Assembly (NCBI GenBank): GCA_027486345.1
Contig: JAIXPH010000007.1
Span: 1 to 37,233 of the forward strand
Direction of reading: 5' to 3'
From: Paracoccaceae bacterium
GTDB taxonomy: Bacteria > Pseudomonadota > Alphaproteobacteria > Rhodobacterales > Rhodobacteraceae
DNA: 37,233 nt
Part shown: positions 1 through 8,921 of the stretch, one piece after another
Numbering within the stretch: position 1 is the stretch's first letter
How the letters are laid out: each line of letters starts with the position of its first letter
The notes under the pieces: generated by a model
The model's database searches: none
Told to the model about the DNA's origin: nothing
The model's input: only the letters and a program-made list of their open reading frames with translations
Program-made: the position numbers and the translations under genes

Positions 1-726
<726 letters not shown>

Positions 727-732
727 GTATTT

Positions 733-757
733 AAAGGCGCCCTTCGGGCGCCTTTTT
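733..757 (+). terminator. Intrinsic terminator of rpoD
   Basis: A perfect 10-bp stem (733-742 with 746-755, AAAGGCGCCC and GGGCGCCTTT) with a TTC loop runs directly into TTTTT. Its position 6 bases past the rpoD stop makes it the end of that transcript and isolates the following gene. Confidence 0.95.
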
Positions 758-771
758 GTTGGAGAGGTGTG

Positions 772-1359
772 ATGCGTTGGGAAATAGCGTGCTCGAGTTT
801 TAGCGTAGACGCATTGTGTGCGGAAGGCCCGCGAATTTTGGCAAAAGCGAGTTGGCATTTGCCTGAGTCGCTTCAGATACAACAATATCCAGAGTTTGAA
901 CTTTCTGAGATCGAGGGTTTATTTGGATGCACTGCATCAATAGATTTTCGATGCGGAGGTCCGGACGACATCAAACGGGAATTAGCCGAGGGCTGGCGTT
1001 ACCTTGGCGTTGATGTATCAGAAGGCTGGCAGCCTAGCGGAACGCTTTTCTTGCATGATCAGCATTTGTCTTTCAGGTTTTTTCTTCCTGAAAATCAAAT
1101 GATTTCGATGCAGTCGAGCCTATTGTCTTCGCTAACGTCTTCAAGAAATACGAATATGGTAGTGAATTTCAGGGGGTATCTAATCCTTGGAAGTCACGGA
1201 ATCTCGGTGCAACCGGAACTAAAATCGAAGTGGCTGCGCGGTGAATGCGAACTTTGCCTAGTCGGTAGACCACAAGTGAACCTTGTATTTGGTGATCTTG
1301 TTCGCTCGGCGCCAAGTTGGTCAGACTTAATTGCTCTGTATGCTCGGCAGCAAGATTAG
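772..1359 (+). CDS. Unrecognised protein, AT-richer than its surroundings
   Basis: I do not recognise this 195-residue protein. It starts MRWEIACSSF and has no membrane segment, signal peptide or obvious catalytic motif. It reads as a mixed alpha/beta soluble protein with several Trp and Cys residues. The ATG at 772 is preceded by GGAGAG (761-766) at good spacing; a GTG one codon earlier is also possible. Base composition differs sharply from the window: for example only 26 of 60 bases are G or C at 841-900, and many codons end in A or T, whereas neighbouring genes use mostly G or C there. It lies between the rpoD terminator and a decayed hicAB locus, so it is probably a recent acquisition. 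The function is unknown; an immunity-type protein is possible, but nothing in the sequence shows it. Confidence 0.7.
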   Translation: MRWEIACSSFSVDALCAEGPRILAKASWHLPESLQIQQYPEFELSEIEGLFGCTASIDFRCGGPDDIKRELAEGWRYLGVDVSEGWQPSGTLFLHDQHLSFRFFLPENQMISMQSSLLSSLTSSRNTNMVVNFRGYLILGSHGISVQPELKSKWLRGECELCLVGRPQVNLVFGDLVRSAPSWSDLIALYARQQD

Positions 1360-1391
1360 GCCCCAGACGACACAAAAACCCTTCGTGGGTC

Positions 1392-1598
1392 TCAAACCTC
1401 CACCCACGCCACCATACTCTCCGCCTGCGGCACAGGTTGCCCGCCATAACGCAGGCCATCCAGATGGAACGGGATCAGCGCGGCCAGTTCGGATTGCACC
1501 GCCGCCACGCTCGCCCCTGCAGAGACGCAGCCCGGCAGGTCGGGCGCATAGCCCGAATAGCCTTTGCCCGCTTTTTCGATCACCACGGCATAGCGCAT
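1392..1598 (-). CDS. hicB: HicB-family antitoxin, apparently orphaned
   Basis: This 68-residue protein has the compact HicB fold signature: MRYAVVIEKAGKGYSGYAPD followed by LPGCVSAGASV, then a helix ending in IPFHLDGLRYGG and a C-terminal strand SMVAWVEV. HicB antitoxins bind and neutralise the HicA mRNA-cleaving toxin and often repress their own operon; the short form seen here is a normal length for one HicB subgroup and has no separate DNA-binding domain. The start is the ATG at 1598. Immediately upstream, one base away, a reading frame ends that matches only the C-terminal tail of HicA, so the gene appears to have outlived its toxin. It lies next to an AT-rich unknown gene, in what looks like a small acquired patch. 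Confidence 0.85.
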   Translation of the reverse strand: MRYAVVIEKAGKGYSGYAPDLPGCVSAGASVAAVQSELAALIPFHLDGLRYGGQPVPQAESMVAWVEV

Positions 1599-1599
1599 G

Positions 1600-1683
1600 T
1601 CAGTGCCCCTCCAGCCCCGCCTGTTTCAAGAGAGAGCTGAACGTGCCGCGTGCCATGTTGTCGCCGTCTTTGGCTTCGTCTGG
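1600..1683 (-). pseudogene. hicA: hicA toxin remnant (C-terminal tail only)
   Basis: Just upstream of hicB an open stretch of 27 codons ends with NMARGTFSSLLKQAGLEGH and a TGA at 1600-1602. The segment RGTFSSLLKQAGL corresponds to the conserved C-terminal end of HicA (typically a Lys/Arg-Gly-Thr-Leu ... Ile-Leu-Lys-Gln-Ala-Gly-Leu tail). In-frame stops follow immediately upstream (rc of TCA at 1684-1686), and the next bases in any frame do not resemble the HicA N-terminus with its catalytic His (GSHHQF-type) motif. The toxin therefore seems deleted from its 5' side and inactive. An alternative is that a short peptide from the internal ATG is still made. Confidence 0.7.
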
Positions 1684-1878
1684 TCACTCGCCCTAGCGCA
1701 AGGCCACCCCACCCCCTGAGTCCTGCCCGCCACACCTGACCCGCAACATCTCGCGGCGTGATAATCCTGCTGGCCTATCTGTCGTGGCTGCCCCTATAGT
1801 CTGTGGATAAGCACGGGGGTAACCCGGCATCGGCAGAAATACAGGCGTAAACCAAGAACAGCGAAGGGGAGGTGGCCC

Positions 1879-2346
1879 ATGCGCTGCCCGTTCTGCGGCA
1901 ATATCGACACGCAGGTGAAGGACTCGCGTCCCGCCGAAGATCATGTGGCCATCCGGCGGCGGCGCTTTTGCCCGGCCTGCGGCGGGCGCTTCACCACCTA
2001 TGAACGCGTGCAGTTGCGCGATCTGGTGGTCGTGAAAACCTCTGGCAAGCGCGAGGATTTTGACCGTTCCAAACTGGAACGCTCGATCCGCATCGCGATG
2101 CAGAAGCGGCCCATTGATCCTGAACGCATCGATCAAATGATTTCCGGCATCGTGCGGCGGCTGGAGTCCTTGGGCGACACCGACATCCCCTCCAAGGTGA
2201 TCGGTGAGATCGTGATGGAAAGCCTCGCCCGGATCGACACGGTGGCTTACGTGCGTTTCGCCAGCGTTTACAAGAACTTCCAGGCGGCGGATGACTTTGA
2301 CAAGTTCGTCTCCGAACTGCGCCCGAACAGCGCCGCCGACGAGTGA
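1879..2346 (+). CDS. nrdR: Transcriptional repressor NrdR
   Basis: NrdR represses ribonucleotide reductase operons in response to the nucleotide bound to its ATP-cone. This 155-residue protein has the usual length. The N-terminal zinc ribbon is complete, with Cys3, Cys6, Cys31 and Cys34 (MRCPFCGN ... [13 protein letters not shown]), followed by [16 protein letters not shown] and an ATP-cone domain over roughly residues 47-138, including [14 protein letters not shown]. The ATG at 1879 has GGGGAGG a few bases upstream. The stop overlaps the GTG start of ribD (GTGA), so the two are probably translated from one message. The nrdR-ribD order is common in bacteria. No NrdR box is visible in the 190 bases upstream. 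Confidence 0.96.
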   Translation: MRCPFCGNIDTQVKDSRPAEDHVAIRRRRFCPACGGRFTTYERVQLRDLVVVKTSGKREDFDRSKLERSIRIAMQKRPIDPERIDQMISGIVRRLESLGDTDIPSKVIGEIVMESLARIDTVAYVRFASVYKNFQAADDFDKFVSELRPNSAADE

Positions 2347-3419
2347 GTGACGAAGGTCATATGGCCCATGCCCTCGGCCTTGCGGCGCGGGGGCTGGGCC
2401 GGACATGGCCCAATCCGGCGGTGGGCTGTGTGCTGGTCAAGGATGGTCGCGTCGTCGGGCGGGGGTGGACCCAACCCGGCGGGCGGCCTCATGCCGAACG
2501 GGTGGCCTTGGCACAGGCGGGGCCTTTGGCGCGCGGGGCCACGGCCTATGTCACGCTGGAACCCTGCGCCCATCACGGCCAAACCTCGCCTTGTGCCGAG
2601 GCCTTGGTCGCGGCGGGCGTGGCACGGGTGGTCAGCGCCCAGACCGACCCGGATACACGTGTGGCCGGGCGCGGGCATGCGATGCTGCGGGCGGCCGGGA
2701 TTGCGGTGACCGAAGGCGTGATGGAACCGCAGGCCCGCGCACAGCAGGCGGGGTTTCTGAAGCGGGTCACGCAAGGATTGCCCTTCGTGACGCTGAAACT
2801 CGCGGCCACCCTCGACGGGCGGATCGCTACGGCCAGCGGGGAAAGCCGCTGGATCACGGGACCCGAGGCGCGGCGGCGCGTGCATCTGATGCGGATGATG
2901 CATGACGCAGTGCTGACCTCCAGCGCCACGGCCATCGCCGACGATCCCGATCTGACGGTGCGCGACATGGGGTCAAGCCATCAGCCGTTGCGCGTGCTGA
3001 TCGACACGCTTCTGCGCCACCGCCCCGACAGCCGCCTTGCCACGACGGCGGCGCAAAACCCTGTCTGGGTTTTGCATGGGGCAGGGACAGAGACTGCGGC
3101 TTGGGCAAGAACTAAGGCCCGCCTGATCGAGAGCAAGACCACGGGGGGCCATATCGACCTGCCCGCCGCCTTTCGCCGCCTGGCCGCCGAGGGCTTGACC
3201 CGCATCCTCATCGAGGCGGGCGGCACCTTCGCCGCCGCCCTGATCGGCGCCAGTCTGGTCGATGAACTCGCGCTGTTTCAGGCCGGTTGCCTGATCGGTG
3301 CCGAAGGCCGCGCTGTGCTTGGCCCGCTTGGCATCGCCGCCCTGCAAGACGCCCCGCGCCTGCGGTTCATCGAGGCCACCACTTGTGGCCCCGACACCTT
3401 GACGCGCTGGGCCTTCTGA
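2343..3419 (+). CDS. ribD: Bifunctional riboflavin biosynthesis deaminase/reductase RibD
   Basis: RibD carries out the second and third steps of riboflavin synthesis: deamination of the pyrimidine intermediate and NADPH-dependent reduction of its ribose side chain. The 358 residues contain an N-terminal deaminase (about 1-145) with zinc ligands His50 and the proton-relay Glu52 in the HAE motif, plus Cys75 and Cys84 in [13 protein letters not shown]-terminal reductase (about 146-358) begins [21 protein letters not shown] and ends [12 protein letters not shown]. The GTG start at 2343 overlaps the nrdR stop by 4 bases; the next ATG, seven codons in, would lose little. No FMN riboswitch is present and no ribE or ribB lies nearby, so the remaining rib genes are elsewhere. 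Confidence 0.96.
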   Translation: MSDEGHMAHALGLAARGLGRTWPNPAVGCVLVKDGRVVGRGWTQPGGRPHAERVALAQAGPLARGATAYVTLEPCAHHGQTSPCAEALVAAGVARVVSAQTDPDTRVAGRGHAMLRAAGIAVTEGVMEPQARAQQAGFLKRVTQGLPFVTLKLAATLDGRIATASGESRWITGPEARRRVHLMRMMHDAVLTSSATAIADDPDLTVRDMGSSHQPLRVLIDTLLRHRPDSRLATTAAQNPVWVLHGAGTETAAWARTKARLIESKTTGGHIDLPAAFRRLAAEGLTRILIEAGGTFAAALIGASLVDELALFQAGCLIGAEGRAVLGPLGIAALQDAPRLRFIEATTCGPDTLTRWAF

Positions 3420-3461
3420 TCCCCCTACGCCTGTTTTCTCTGCTCAAATATCCCGGGGGGT

Positions 3462-3534
3462 CGTCCATCGGATTCGCCATCGGTCCGAGAACCGATGGAC
3501 GACGGGGCTGGCCCCCCGGCTTTGGCGGGGCCAG
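3462..3534. repeat. Hairpin-rich convergent intergenic segment
   Basis: Between ribD and the convergent glyoxalase gene lie nested inverted repeats. CGTCCATCGG (3462-3471) pairs with CCGATGGACG (3492-3501), and alternatively CCATCGGT (3477-3484) pairs with ACCGATGG (3491-3498). A second stem CTGGCCCC (3508-3515) pairs with GGGGCCAG (3527-3534). They may terminate transcription from both sides, although no long T run follows. The two alternative pairings of the first element are mutually exclusive. Confidence 0.5.
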
Positions 3535-3548
3535 GGACCAGCCGCCGA

Positions 3549-3977
3549 TCACCAATGCCCGGTATTGCCCATGCTGACCCAAGGCTCTGCCGGGGCCTGC
3601 GCGCCGCCTTTTTGCAAGAGTTCGATCGACACATTGTCGGGCGAGCGGACAAAGGCCATGCGCCCGTCGCGCGGGGGACGGTTGATTAGCACGCCATTGG
3701 CCTGCAAATGGGCGCAGGTGGCGTAGATGTCGTCCACCTCATAGGCCAGATGGCCGAAGTGGCGGCTGTCGCTGGGCAGGCCGGTGTCCCCATCCCAGTT
3801 ATAGGTCAATTCCACCGGGCATTCCGGCTGGCCGGGCGGGGCCATGAAGACCAGCGTGAACCGGCCACCTTCGTTGTCATAGCGGCGCGTTTCCTCCAGC
3901 CCCAGCAGGCGGTAGAAGGCCATGGAGGCCTCAAGGTCCAGAACCCGGACCATCGTGTGCAGATATGTGATCCCCAT
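3549..3977 (-). CDS. gloA: Lactoylglutathione lyase (glyoxalase I)
   Basis: This is a VOC-superfamily protein of 142 residues that matches glyoxalase I, which isomerises the methylglyoxal-glutathione hemithioacetal to S-lactoylglutathione in the cytoplasm. The four metal ligands of the family are all present: His7 (YLHTMVRV), Glu56 (PVELTYNWD), His76 (HFGHLAYEV) and Glu119 (VSIELLQKG). The FYRLLGLEETRR segment is also typical. The ATG at 3977 is preceded on the minus strand by an AGGGAGGAT ribosome-binding sequence; longer in-frame starts would add an unrelated, Arg-rich leader and overlap thyA. The gene is monocistronic, divergent from thyA and convergent with ribD. Confidence 0.93.
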   Translation of the reverse strand: MGITYLHTMVRVLDLEASMAFYRLLGLEETRRYDNEGGRFTLVFMAPPGQPECPVELTYNWDGDTGLPSDSRHFGHLAYEVDDIYATCAHLQANGVLINRPPRDGRMAFVRSPDNVSIELLQKGGAQAPAEPWVSMGNTGHW

Positions 3978-4074
3978 CGGATCCTCCCTTATGTTCGCCG
4001 CCACAATACGCGACGGTCGCACCCTGTTCCATCGCAAGATATAGTGGGGGCCGACTCGACTGACAGGGGCTCTG

Positions 4075-4854
4075 ATGCAGCAATACCATGACGCGCTCCG
4101 CACCGTGCTGGAGACGGGCGAACCCTCCGCGGACCGCACGGGGACGGGCACGCTGTCCGCCTTTGGTCTGCAGTCGCGCTACCGGATGGCGGATGGCTTT
4201 CCCTTGGTGACCACCAAGAAGCTGCATCTGCGGTCGATCATCCATGAGCTGTTGTGGTTCCTGTCAGGCGATACCAACATCCGCTACCTGCGCGACAACA
4301 AGGTGACGATCTGGGACGAATGGGCCGATGAGAACGGCGACCTTGGCCCGGTCTATGGCAAACAATGGCGCGATTTTGGCGGGGTGGACCAGATTGCCAC
4401 CTTGGTCGATACCATCGCCAAGAACCCGGACTCGCGCCGCCTGATCGTCTCAGCATGGAACCCGCCGGATGTGCCGCAGCAGGCGCTGCCGCCCTGCCAT
4501 ACGCTGTGGCAAGTGCGGGTGCTGAACGGGCGGCTGCATTTGCAGCTCTATCAGCGCAGCGCGGATATGTTCCTTGGCGTGCCGTTCAACATCGCCTCTT
4601 ACGCGCTGCTTTTGGAGATGCTGGCGCATGTGACGGGGCATCAGCCGGGGGATTTCGTTCATTCCATCGGCGACGCGCATATCTATTCCAACCATATGGA
4701 TCAGGTTGCCCTGCAACTGTCGCGCAGGCCCAAACCCCTGCCGAGGCTGCGTTTTGCCCGGCAGGTGCCGTCGATCTTTGACTTCAGGTATGAGGATTTC
4801 ATCATCGAAGGGTATGATCCCGATCCCGCGATCTCTGCCCCGGTGGCCGTCTGA
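4075..4854 (+). CDS. thyA: Thymidylate synthase
   Basis: ThyA methylates dUMP to dTMP using methylenetetrahydrofolate, releasing dihydrofolate. The 259-residue protein has the catalytic Cys141 in [10 protein letters not shown], the dUMP phosphate-binding Arg in SADRTGTGT and in [11 protein letters not shown], the [21 protein letters not shown] motif region in shorter segments, and HIYSNHMDQ near the C-terminus. Length is a little shorter than the 264 residues of the E. coli enzyme. The gene is followed by folA with a one-base overlap (TGA/ATG), so the enzyme that produces dihydrofolate is co-translated with the one that recycles it. It is divergent from the glyoxalase gene, with about 97 bases between the two starts for both promoters. 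Confidence 0.97.
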   Translation: MQQYHDALRTVLETGEPSADRTGTGTLSAFGLQSRYRMADGFPLVTTKKLHLRSIIHELLWFLSGDTNIRYLRDNKVTIWDEWADENGDLGPVYGKQWRDFGGVDQIATLVDTIAKNPDSRRLIVSAWNPPDVPQQALPPCHTLWQVRVLNGRLHLQLYQRSADMFLGVPFNIASYALLLEMLAHVTGHQPGDFVHSIGDAHIYSNHMDQVALQLSRRPKPLPRLRFARQVPSIFDFRYEDFIIEGYDPDPAISAPVAV

Positions 4855-5330
4855 TGCTGTCCTTGGTCGTCGCCCGCGCACGCAATGGGGCCATCGGGCG
4901 GGCCGGGACGATCCCGTGGCACGCGCCCGAGGATTTGGCGTTCTTCCAGCGCGAAACCACGGGCGGAGCGATCATCATGGGCCGCAATACGTGGGACAGC
5001 CTGCCGTTCAAGCCGCTGAAAAACCGGCTGAACATCGTGGTGACCTCGCGCGGGGTGGGGGCCGAGCATGAGGTGTCCAGCCTGTCCGCCGCCATCGACC
5101 TTGCCCATGCGATGGCTCACCGCCGCCTTTACGCCATCGGCGGCGCAAGGGTCTATGCCGAGGCGCTGCCGCTGGCCCACCGCCTGCTGGTGACCGAGGT
5201 GGAGTTGGATGTGCCCGACGCCGACACGTTCTTTCCGGCATTCGGTGAGGGGTGGCGGCGCATCGGCGGGCATGTCCTGCGCGCGGATGGGCCGAGGTGT
5301 GTGGTGGGGGAGTGGGTGCGGCTTCCGTAA
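4854..5330 (+). CDS. folA: Dihydrofolate reductase
   Basis: FolA reduces dihydrofolate to tetrahydrofolate with NADPH, restoring the cofactor consumed by ThyA. The 158-residue sequence has the standard order: VVARARNGAIGRAGTIPWHA with the substrate-binding Trp loop, an acidic PEDLAFF helix, the NADPH-binding GAIIMGRNTWDSLP, NRLNIVVTSR, and YAIGGARVYAEALP with its Gly-Gly pair, followed by the C-terminal strand VGEWVRLP. The start ATG shares a base with the thyA stop codon, indicating translational coupling. A strong hairpin without a clear T run begins about 30 bases after the stop. Confidence 0.96.
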   Translation: MLSLVVARARNGAIGRAGTIPWHAPEDLAFFQRETTGGAIIMGRNTWDSLPFKPLKNRLNIVVTSRGVGAEHEVSSLSAAIDLAHAMAHRRLYAIGGARVYAEALPLAHRLLVTEVELDVPDADTFFPAFGEGWRRIGGHVLRADGPRCVVGEWVRLP

Positions 5331-5362
5331 GCGACCCATTCAATTCGCAACGAGCAGGATTG

Positions 5363-5447
5363 CCCCGATGCCCAAAGCATCGGGGTGCGGCCGTCCCGCC
5401 CCCCCGGGGCGGCCGAACGTATACGTGCAGCCACCCCGCGGTGCGGG
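5363..5447. repeat. Three consecutive stem-loops downstream of folA
   Basis: CCCCGATGC (5363-5371) pairs with GCATCGGGG (5377-5385); CGGCCGTCCCG (5388-5398) pairs with CGGGGCGGCCG (5405-5415) with one wobble across a C6 loop; CCCGC (5435-5439) pairs with GCGGG (5443-5447). Between the second and third lies the perfect palindrome ACGTATACGT (5417-5426). The 229-base gap from folA to the DUF2177 gene contains no convincing reading frame. The first hairpin could end the thyA-folA message; the whole cluster could also be a structured leader. Confidence 0.55.
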
Positions 5448-5559
5448 CGCGCACCTACTTTGATCGGTGGATCAGCGCGGACCAAACCTCGCATCCCAAA
5501 TACATCCTTCCCCCCGGCCCCCCTCGCGCTACCTTCCCGCCATCCCCAGCGAGGCCGCC

Positions 5560-5958
5560 ATGCAAGCCCTGACCCTGTACCTCTCCACCGCCGCCGTTTT
5601 CCTGATTCTTGACGGGATCATGCTGACGCTCTTCATGAAGCCGCTGTTCAGCCGCCATATCGCGCCGCTGATGCTGACAGATATCCGCATCGTCCCGGCG
5701 GGCCTGTTCTATGCGGCCTATGTGGCGGGGTTGGTGTACCTCGTCTCGCTGCCCGCGCTGAAGACCGGCGCGCCGGTGCTGATCCCGGCGACGATCATCG
5801 GGGCGATGGCCTATGGCACCTATGAGTTCACCTCTTACGCCATCATGAAGGATTGGCATTGGTCGATGGTCGCTGCCGATGTGACCTGGGGCACCACCCT
5901 CACCGCGTTGTCGGCCTGGGCCGGGGTTGCCATCGCGCGCGCCTTGGGCCAAGGCTAA
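5560..5958 (+). CDS. DUF2177 family membrane protein
   Basis: This is a 132-residue integral membrane protein with four predicted hydrophobic segments: about residues 5-27 (LYLSTAAVFLILDGIMLTLF), 45-68, 75-98 and 108-130. The pattern LDxxML near the N-terminus, GTYEFTSYAIMKDW and DVTWGTTLTALSAWAGV match the DUF2177 family, whose function is not known. The ATG at 5560 is chosen because the hydrophobic segment starts there and an upstream in-frame extension would be proline-rich and run into the hairpin region. There is no strong ribosome-binding site. It is followed closely by the ArsC-like gene, 20 bases away, so the two may be co-transcribed. Confidence 0.85.
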   Translation: MQALTLYLSTAAVFLILDGIMLTLFMKPLFSRHIAPLMLTDIRIVPAGLFYAAYVAGLVYLVSLPALKTGAPVLIPATIIGAMAYGTYEFTSYAIMKDWHWSMVAADVTWGTTLTALSAWAGVAIARALGQG

Positions 5959-5978
5959 GAAAAACACCGGAGGCACGC

Positions 5979-6305
5979 ATGATCCTTTACGGCATTTCCA
6001 CCTGCGACACCTGCAAGAAGGCGATCAAGGCGATTCAGGCCGCGGGCAAGGAGGTCACCTTCCGCGACATCCGCGCCAATCCGCTGTCGACTGCCGAAAT
6101 TGACGCCATCGTCACCGAATTTGGCGACCGCGCGATCAACAAGACCTCGCCGACGTATCGCTCCTTCTCGGATTTCCTGCGGGAATCAGAGCCTGAGGCG
6201 CAGATTGCCGCGCAGCCCACGGTGATGAAGCGCCCGGTGATTCAGGATGGCGAGCAATGGACCATCGGCTGGGATGAGGCTGTGCAGGCCAAGGTGCTGG
6301 GCTAA
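5979..6305 (+). CDS. ArsC/Spx-like thioredoxin-fold protein (YffB type)
   Basis: This 108-residue protein belongs to the ArsC family, which is related to thioredoxin and includes glutathione-dependent arsenate reductases, Spx regulators and the uncharacterised YffB group. It begins MILYGISTCDTCKKAIK with a CxxC pair (Cys9 and Cys12), followed by TFRDIRANPLS, the NKTSPTYRSF segment, and the family cis-Pro region AAQPTVMKRPVI. No ars operon genes are nearby, and the CxxC and short length fit the YffB-type proteins better than a true arsenate reductase. The ATG at 5979 has GGAGG at 5969-5973. A hairpin follows the stop. A role in thiol redox chemistry is inferred only. Confidence 0.85.
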   Translation: MILYGISTCDTCKKAIKAIQAAGKEVTFRDIRANPLSTAEIDAIVTEFGDRAINKTSPTYRSFSDFLRESEPEAQIAAQPTVMKRPVIQDGEQWTIGWDEAVQAKVLG

Positions 6306-6320
6306 GCCCGAAATGACAAA

Positions 6321-6340
6321 GGCCCGCGCAACGGCGGGCC
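6321..6340. terminator. Hairpin between the ArsC-like gene and convergent csp
   Basis: GGCCCGC (6321-6327) pairs with GCGGGCC (6334-6340) around a 6-base loop, preceded by AAA. It lies 15 bases past the ArsC-like gene stop and 22 bases before the csp stop, so on either strand it would serve as a terminator, though the T run is weak. Confidence 0.6.
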
Positions 6341-6362
6341 TGCCACGTCGTTTCAGGGTCGG

Positions 6363-6569
6363 TCAGAGCAACCGAAGATCGCTGGCCGAGGCGCGGCCAT
6401 CGCGGCCCGACTGCAGCTCATAGGCGATTTTCTGGTTGTCGTTCAAGCCTTTGAGGCCCGCCCGTTCCACGGCGGAAATATGGACGAAGACATCCTTGCC
6501 GCCGTCGTCAGGGGCGATGAAACCAAAACCCTTTGTCGCGTTGAACCACTTTACGGTGCCGGTCGGCAT
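6363..6569 (-). CDS. Cold-shock domain protein
   Basis: This is a 68-residue single-domain cold-shock protein that binds single-stranded nucleic acid and melts RNA structure. The two RNA-binding motifs are intact: RNP1 as KGFGFI and RNP2 as VFVHIS, preceded by MPTGTVKWFN. The C-terminal part (NQKIAYELQSGRDGRASASDLRL) is the usual fifth strand of alphaproteobacterial Csp proteins. The ATG at 6569 follows a very strong purine-rich ribosome-binding site, GGAGAGGAGAGA on the minus strand. About 170 bases upstream hold no other gene and may include a long structured leader as in other csp genes. Confidence 0.93.
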   Translation of the reverse strand: MPTGTVKWFNATKGFGFIAPDDGGKDVFVHISAVERAGLKGLNDNQKIAYELQSGRDGRASASDLRLL

Positions 6570-6740
6570 TCCGTCTCTCCTCTCCATGACCTCCCGCGGC
6601 GACATGCCGTCGGGCCGTGCAAGCCAGGTCTTCCAAGTGCCCGGCTGCCTGAAGTCAGGAAGCGGTCAGAAAGTCTGTCGTCACTGGTTCAGAGAATGCC
6701 GCAGATTTTCCATAAATCAAGCGTGTTGTCAGCCAACAGA

Positions 6741-6768
6741 CCGCGCCTCCCGGTGACGGGAAGCGCGG
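6741..6768 (-). terminator. Probable thrS terminator
   Basis: CCGCGCCTCCCG (6741-6752) pairs with CGGGAAGCGCGG (6757-6768) as a 12-bp stem with one wobble and a GTGA loop, 26 bases past the thrS stop. The following bases on the minus strand are only moderately T-rich. Confidence 0.6.
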
Positions 6769-6794
6769 CGCAGCGGACAGGTCGGTTTTGAGGG

Positions 6795-8738
6795 TCAATG
6801 CGCGGGGGGCAGCGCCTCAAAGCCAAGCGATGCGATCACCGCGTCCAGCGTCATCGTGTCGGTCCGGGTTTCACCCAGACGGCGGACGGAAACGGTGCGT
6901 TCTTCAACCTCTTTCATGCCGATGGCGAGGATGACCGGCACCTTGCCCACGGAATGTTCGCGCACCTTGTAGTTGATCTTTTCGTTGCGCACATCCGCCT
7001 CGGCCCGGACACCGGCCTTGACGAGGCCCGCGACGACCTCATGCACATAAGGATCAGCGTCCGACACGATGCTGGCCACGACCACCTGACGCGGGGCCAG
7101 CCAGAACGGCAGTTTGCCCGCGTAGTTTTCTAGCAGGATGCCGATGAAGCGTTCGAACGATCCGAGCACGGCGCGGTGCAGCATGACGGGGCGGTGCTTT
7201 GCGCCATCCTCGCCCACGTATTCCGCATCCAGCCGCACCGGCAGGTTGAAGTCGCACTGGAAGGTGCCGCATTGCCATTCGCGCCCGATGGCGTCGGTCA
7301 GTTTGAAGTCCAGCTTCGGGCCATAGAAGGCCCCATCGCCGGGGTTGATCTGATAGGGCAGGCCAAGGCTTTTGATCGCGCCTTCCAGCGCGGCTTCCGC
7401 CTTGTCCCACACCTCATCCGACCCCACCCGCACATCGGGGCGGGTGGACAGTTTGATGTCGAACTTCTCAAACCCAAGATCTTTGTAGACCGACGACAGC
7501 AAGGCGATGAAGGCCGCGCATTCGGCTTCAATCTGGTCCTCGGTGCAGAAGATATGCGCGTCATCCTGTACAAAGCCGCGCACCCGCATCAGCCCGTGCA
7601 TCGACCCCGACGACTCGTAACGGTGGCATGAGCCAAACTCGGCCAGACGCAGCGGCAGGTCGCGATATGATTTCAGGCCCTGATTGAACACCTGCACATG
7701 GCAGGGGCAGTTCATCGGTTTCAGCGCATTGATCCGCTTTTCCTTGGCGCCGTCTTCGTCCACCTCAACGATGAACATGTTTTCGCGGTAGGCTTCCCAA
7801 TGGCCGGATTTCTCCCACAGGACACGGTCGACCACCTGCGGGGTCTTGATTTCCTTGTAGCCCGAGGCGCGCAGACGCCCACGCATGTAATCTTCCAGCG
7901 TGCGATAGATCATCCAGCCGTTGGGGTGCCAGAACACCATGCCGGGGGCTTCTTCTTGCAGATGGAATAGCTCCATCTCGCGGCCCAGCTTGCGGTGGTC
8001 GCGTTTGGCGGCCTCTTCCAGCATGGTCAGATGGGCCTTCAGGTCATCGCGGTTCTTGAAGGCCACGCCATAGATGCGTTGCAGCATGGGGCGGGAGGCA
8101 TCGCCCAGCCAATAAGCCCCAGCGACATGGGTCAGCTTGAACCCATCGGCGGGCACTTGCCCCGTGTGCTGCAAATGCGGACCCCGGCAGAGGTCTTGCC
8201 AGTTGCCATGCCAATACATCCGCAGGTCTTCGCCTTCGGGGATGCGGTTGATGAGTTCGATCTTGAACGGTTCGCCCCGCTCTTCGTAATAGGCGATGGC
8301 GCGGGCGCGGTCCCAGACCTCGGTTTTCACCGGATCGCGGGCGTTGATGATCTGCTTCATCTTGGCTTCGATCTGGCCGAGGTCTTCGGGCGTGAAGGGC
8401 TCTTTGCGGTCAAAGTCGTAGAACCAGCCGTAATCGCGCACCGGGCCGATGGTCACTTTCACGTCGGGCCAAATCTCTTGCACGGCGCGGGCCATGATAT
8501 GGGCCAGATCGTGGCGGATCAGTTCCAGCGCCTGCGCGTCATCCTGCAGGGTGTGGATGGCAATCGAGGCATCCGCCGGGATCGGCCATTGCAGATCCCA
8601 ATGCTGGCCGTCCACCGTGGCCGAGATCGCCTTTTTCGCAAGGCTGGTCGAGATCGACGCCGCCACTTCGGCAGCGGTCACGCCCGGCGCATAGTCGCGC
8701 TTGTTGCCATCAGGAAAGGTCAGGGAGATTTGGGCCAT
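6795..8738 (-). CDS. thrS: Threonyl-tRNA synthetase
   Basis: ThrRS charges tRNA-Thr and edits mischarged Ser-tRNA. The 647-residue protein has a TGS domain (about 1-62, [19 protein letters not shown]), an editing domain with [12 protein letters not shown] and [12 protein letters not shown] and the Gly-Ala-Tyr-Trp segment, a class II catalytic core with motif 2 ([19 protein letters not shown]) and motif 3 near [17 protein letters not shown], and a C-terminal anticodon-binding domain. Zinc ligands are visible in [17 protein letters not shown] and MLHRAVLGS. The ATG at 8738 is preceded by GAGGAGG on the minus strand, which excludes the start 20 codons upstream. It is divergent from the alpha/beta-hydrolase operon with 183 bases between starts. 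Confidence 0.97.
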   Translation of the reverse strand: MAQISLTFPDGNKRDYAPGVTAAEVAASISTSLAKKAISATVDGQHWDLQWPIPADASIAIHTLQDDAQALELIRHDLAHIMARAVQEIWPDVKVTIGPVRDYGWFYDFDRKEPFTPEDLGQIEAKMKQIINARDPVKTEVWDRARAIAYYEERGEPFKIELINRIPEGEDLRMYWHGNWQDLCRGPHLQHTGQVPADGFKLTHVAGAYWLGDASRPMLQRIYGVAFKNRDDLKAHLTMLEEAAKRDHRKLGREMELFHLQEEAPGMVFWHPNGWMIYRTLEDYMRGRLRASGYKEIKTPQVVDRVLWEKSGHWEAYRENMFIVEVDEDGAKEKRINALKPMNCPCHVQVFNQGLKSYRDLPLRLAEFGSCHRYESSGSMHGLMRVRGFVQDDAHIFCTEDQIEAECAAFIALLSSVYKDLGFEKFDIKLSTRPDVRVGSDEVWDKAEAALEGAIKSLGLPYQINPGDGAFYGPKLDFKLTDAIGREWQCGTFQCDFNLPVRLDAEYVGEDGAKHRPVMLHRAVLGSFERFIGILLENYAGKLPFWLAPRQVVVASIVSDADPYVHEVVAGLVKAGVRAEADVRNEKINYKVREHSVGKVPVILAIGMKEVEERTVSVRRLGETRTDTMTLDAVIASLGFEALPPAH

Positions 8739-8921
8739 ATCGGCCTCCTCGTCGGTTTGGCGCCCACGGAACGCCCGGTTGCGGGTGATATCGGGCACTT
8801 ACTGTGGGCTTGGGGCGCGAAAGTCAACGGGGAAGGGCCTATCCGGAAGGTGGGCTGACGCTTGCAAGGGGCGGGGCTTCGTGGTTCTTGCCCCTAGGTG
8901 CTGACAGCCGAGGATGCCACG

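Noticed and set aside
5979-6305. A dedicated arsenate reductase
   Set aside because: The CxxC pair, short length and lack of any ars gene nearby fit the YffB-like thioredoxin-fold group better.
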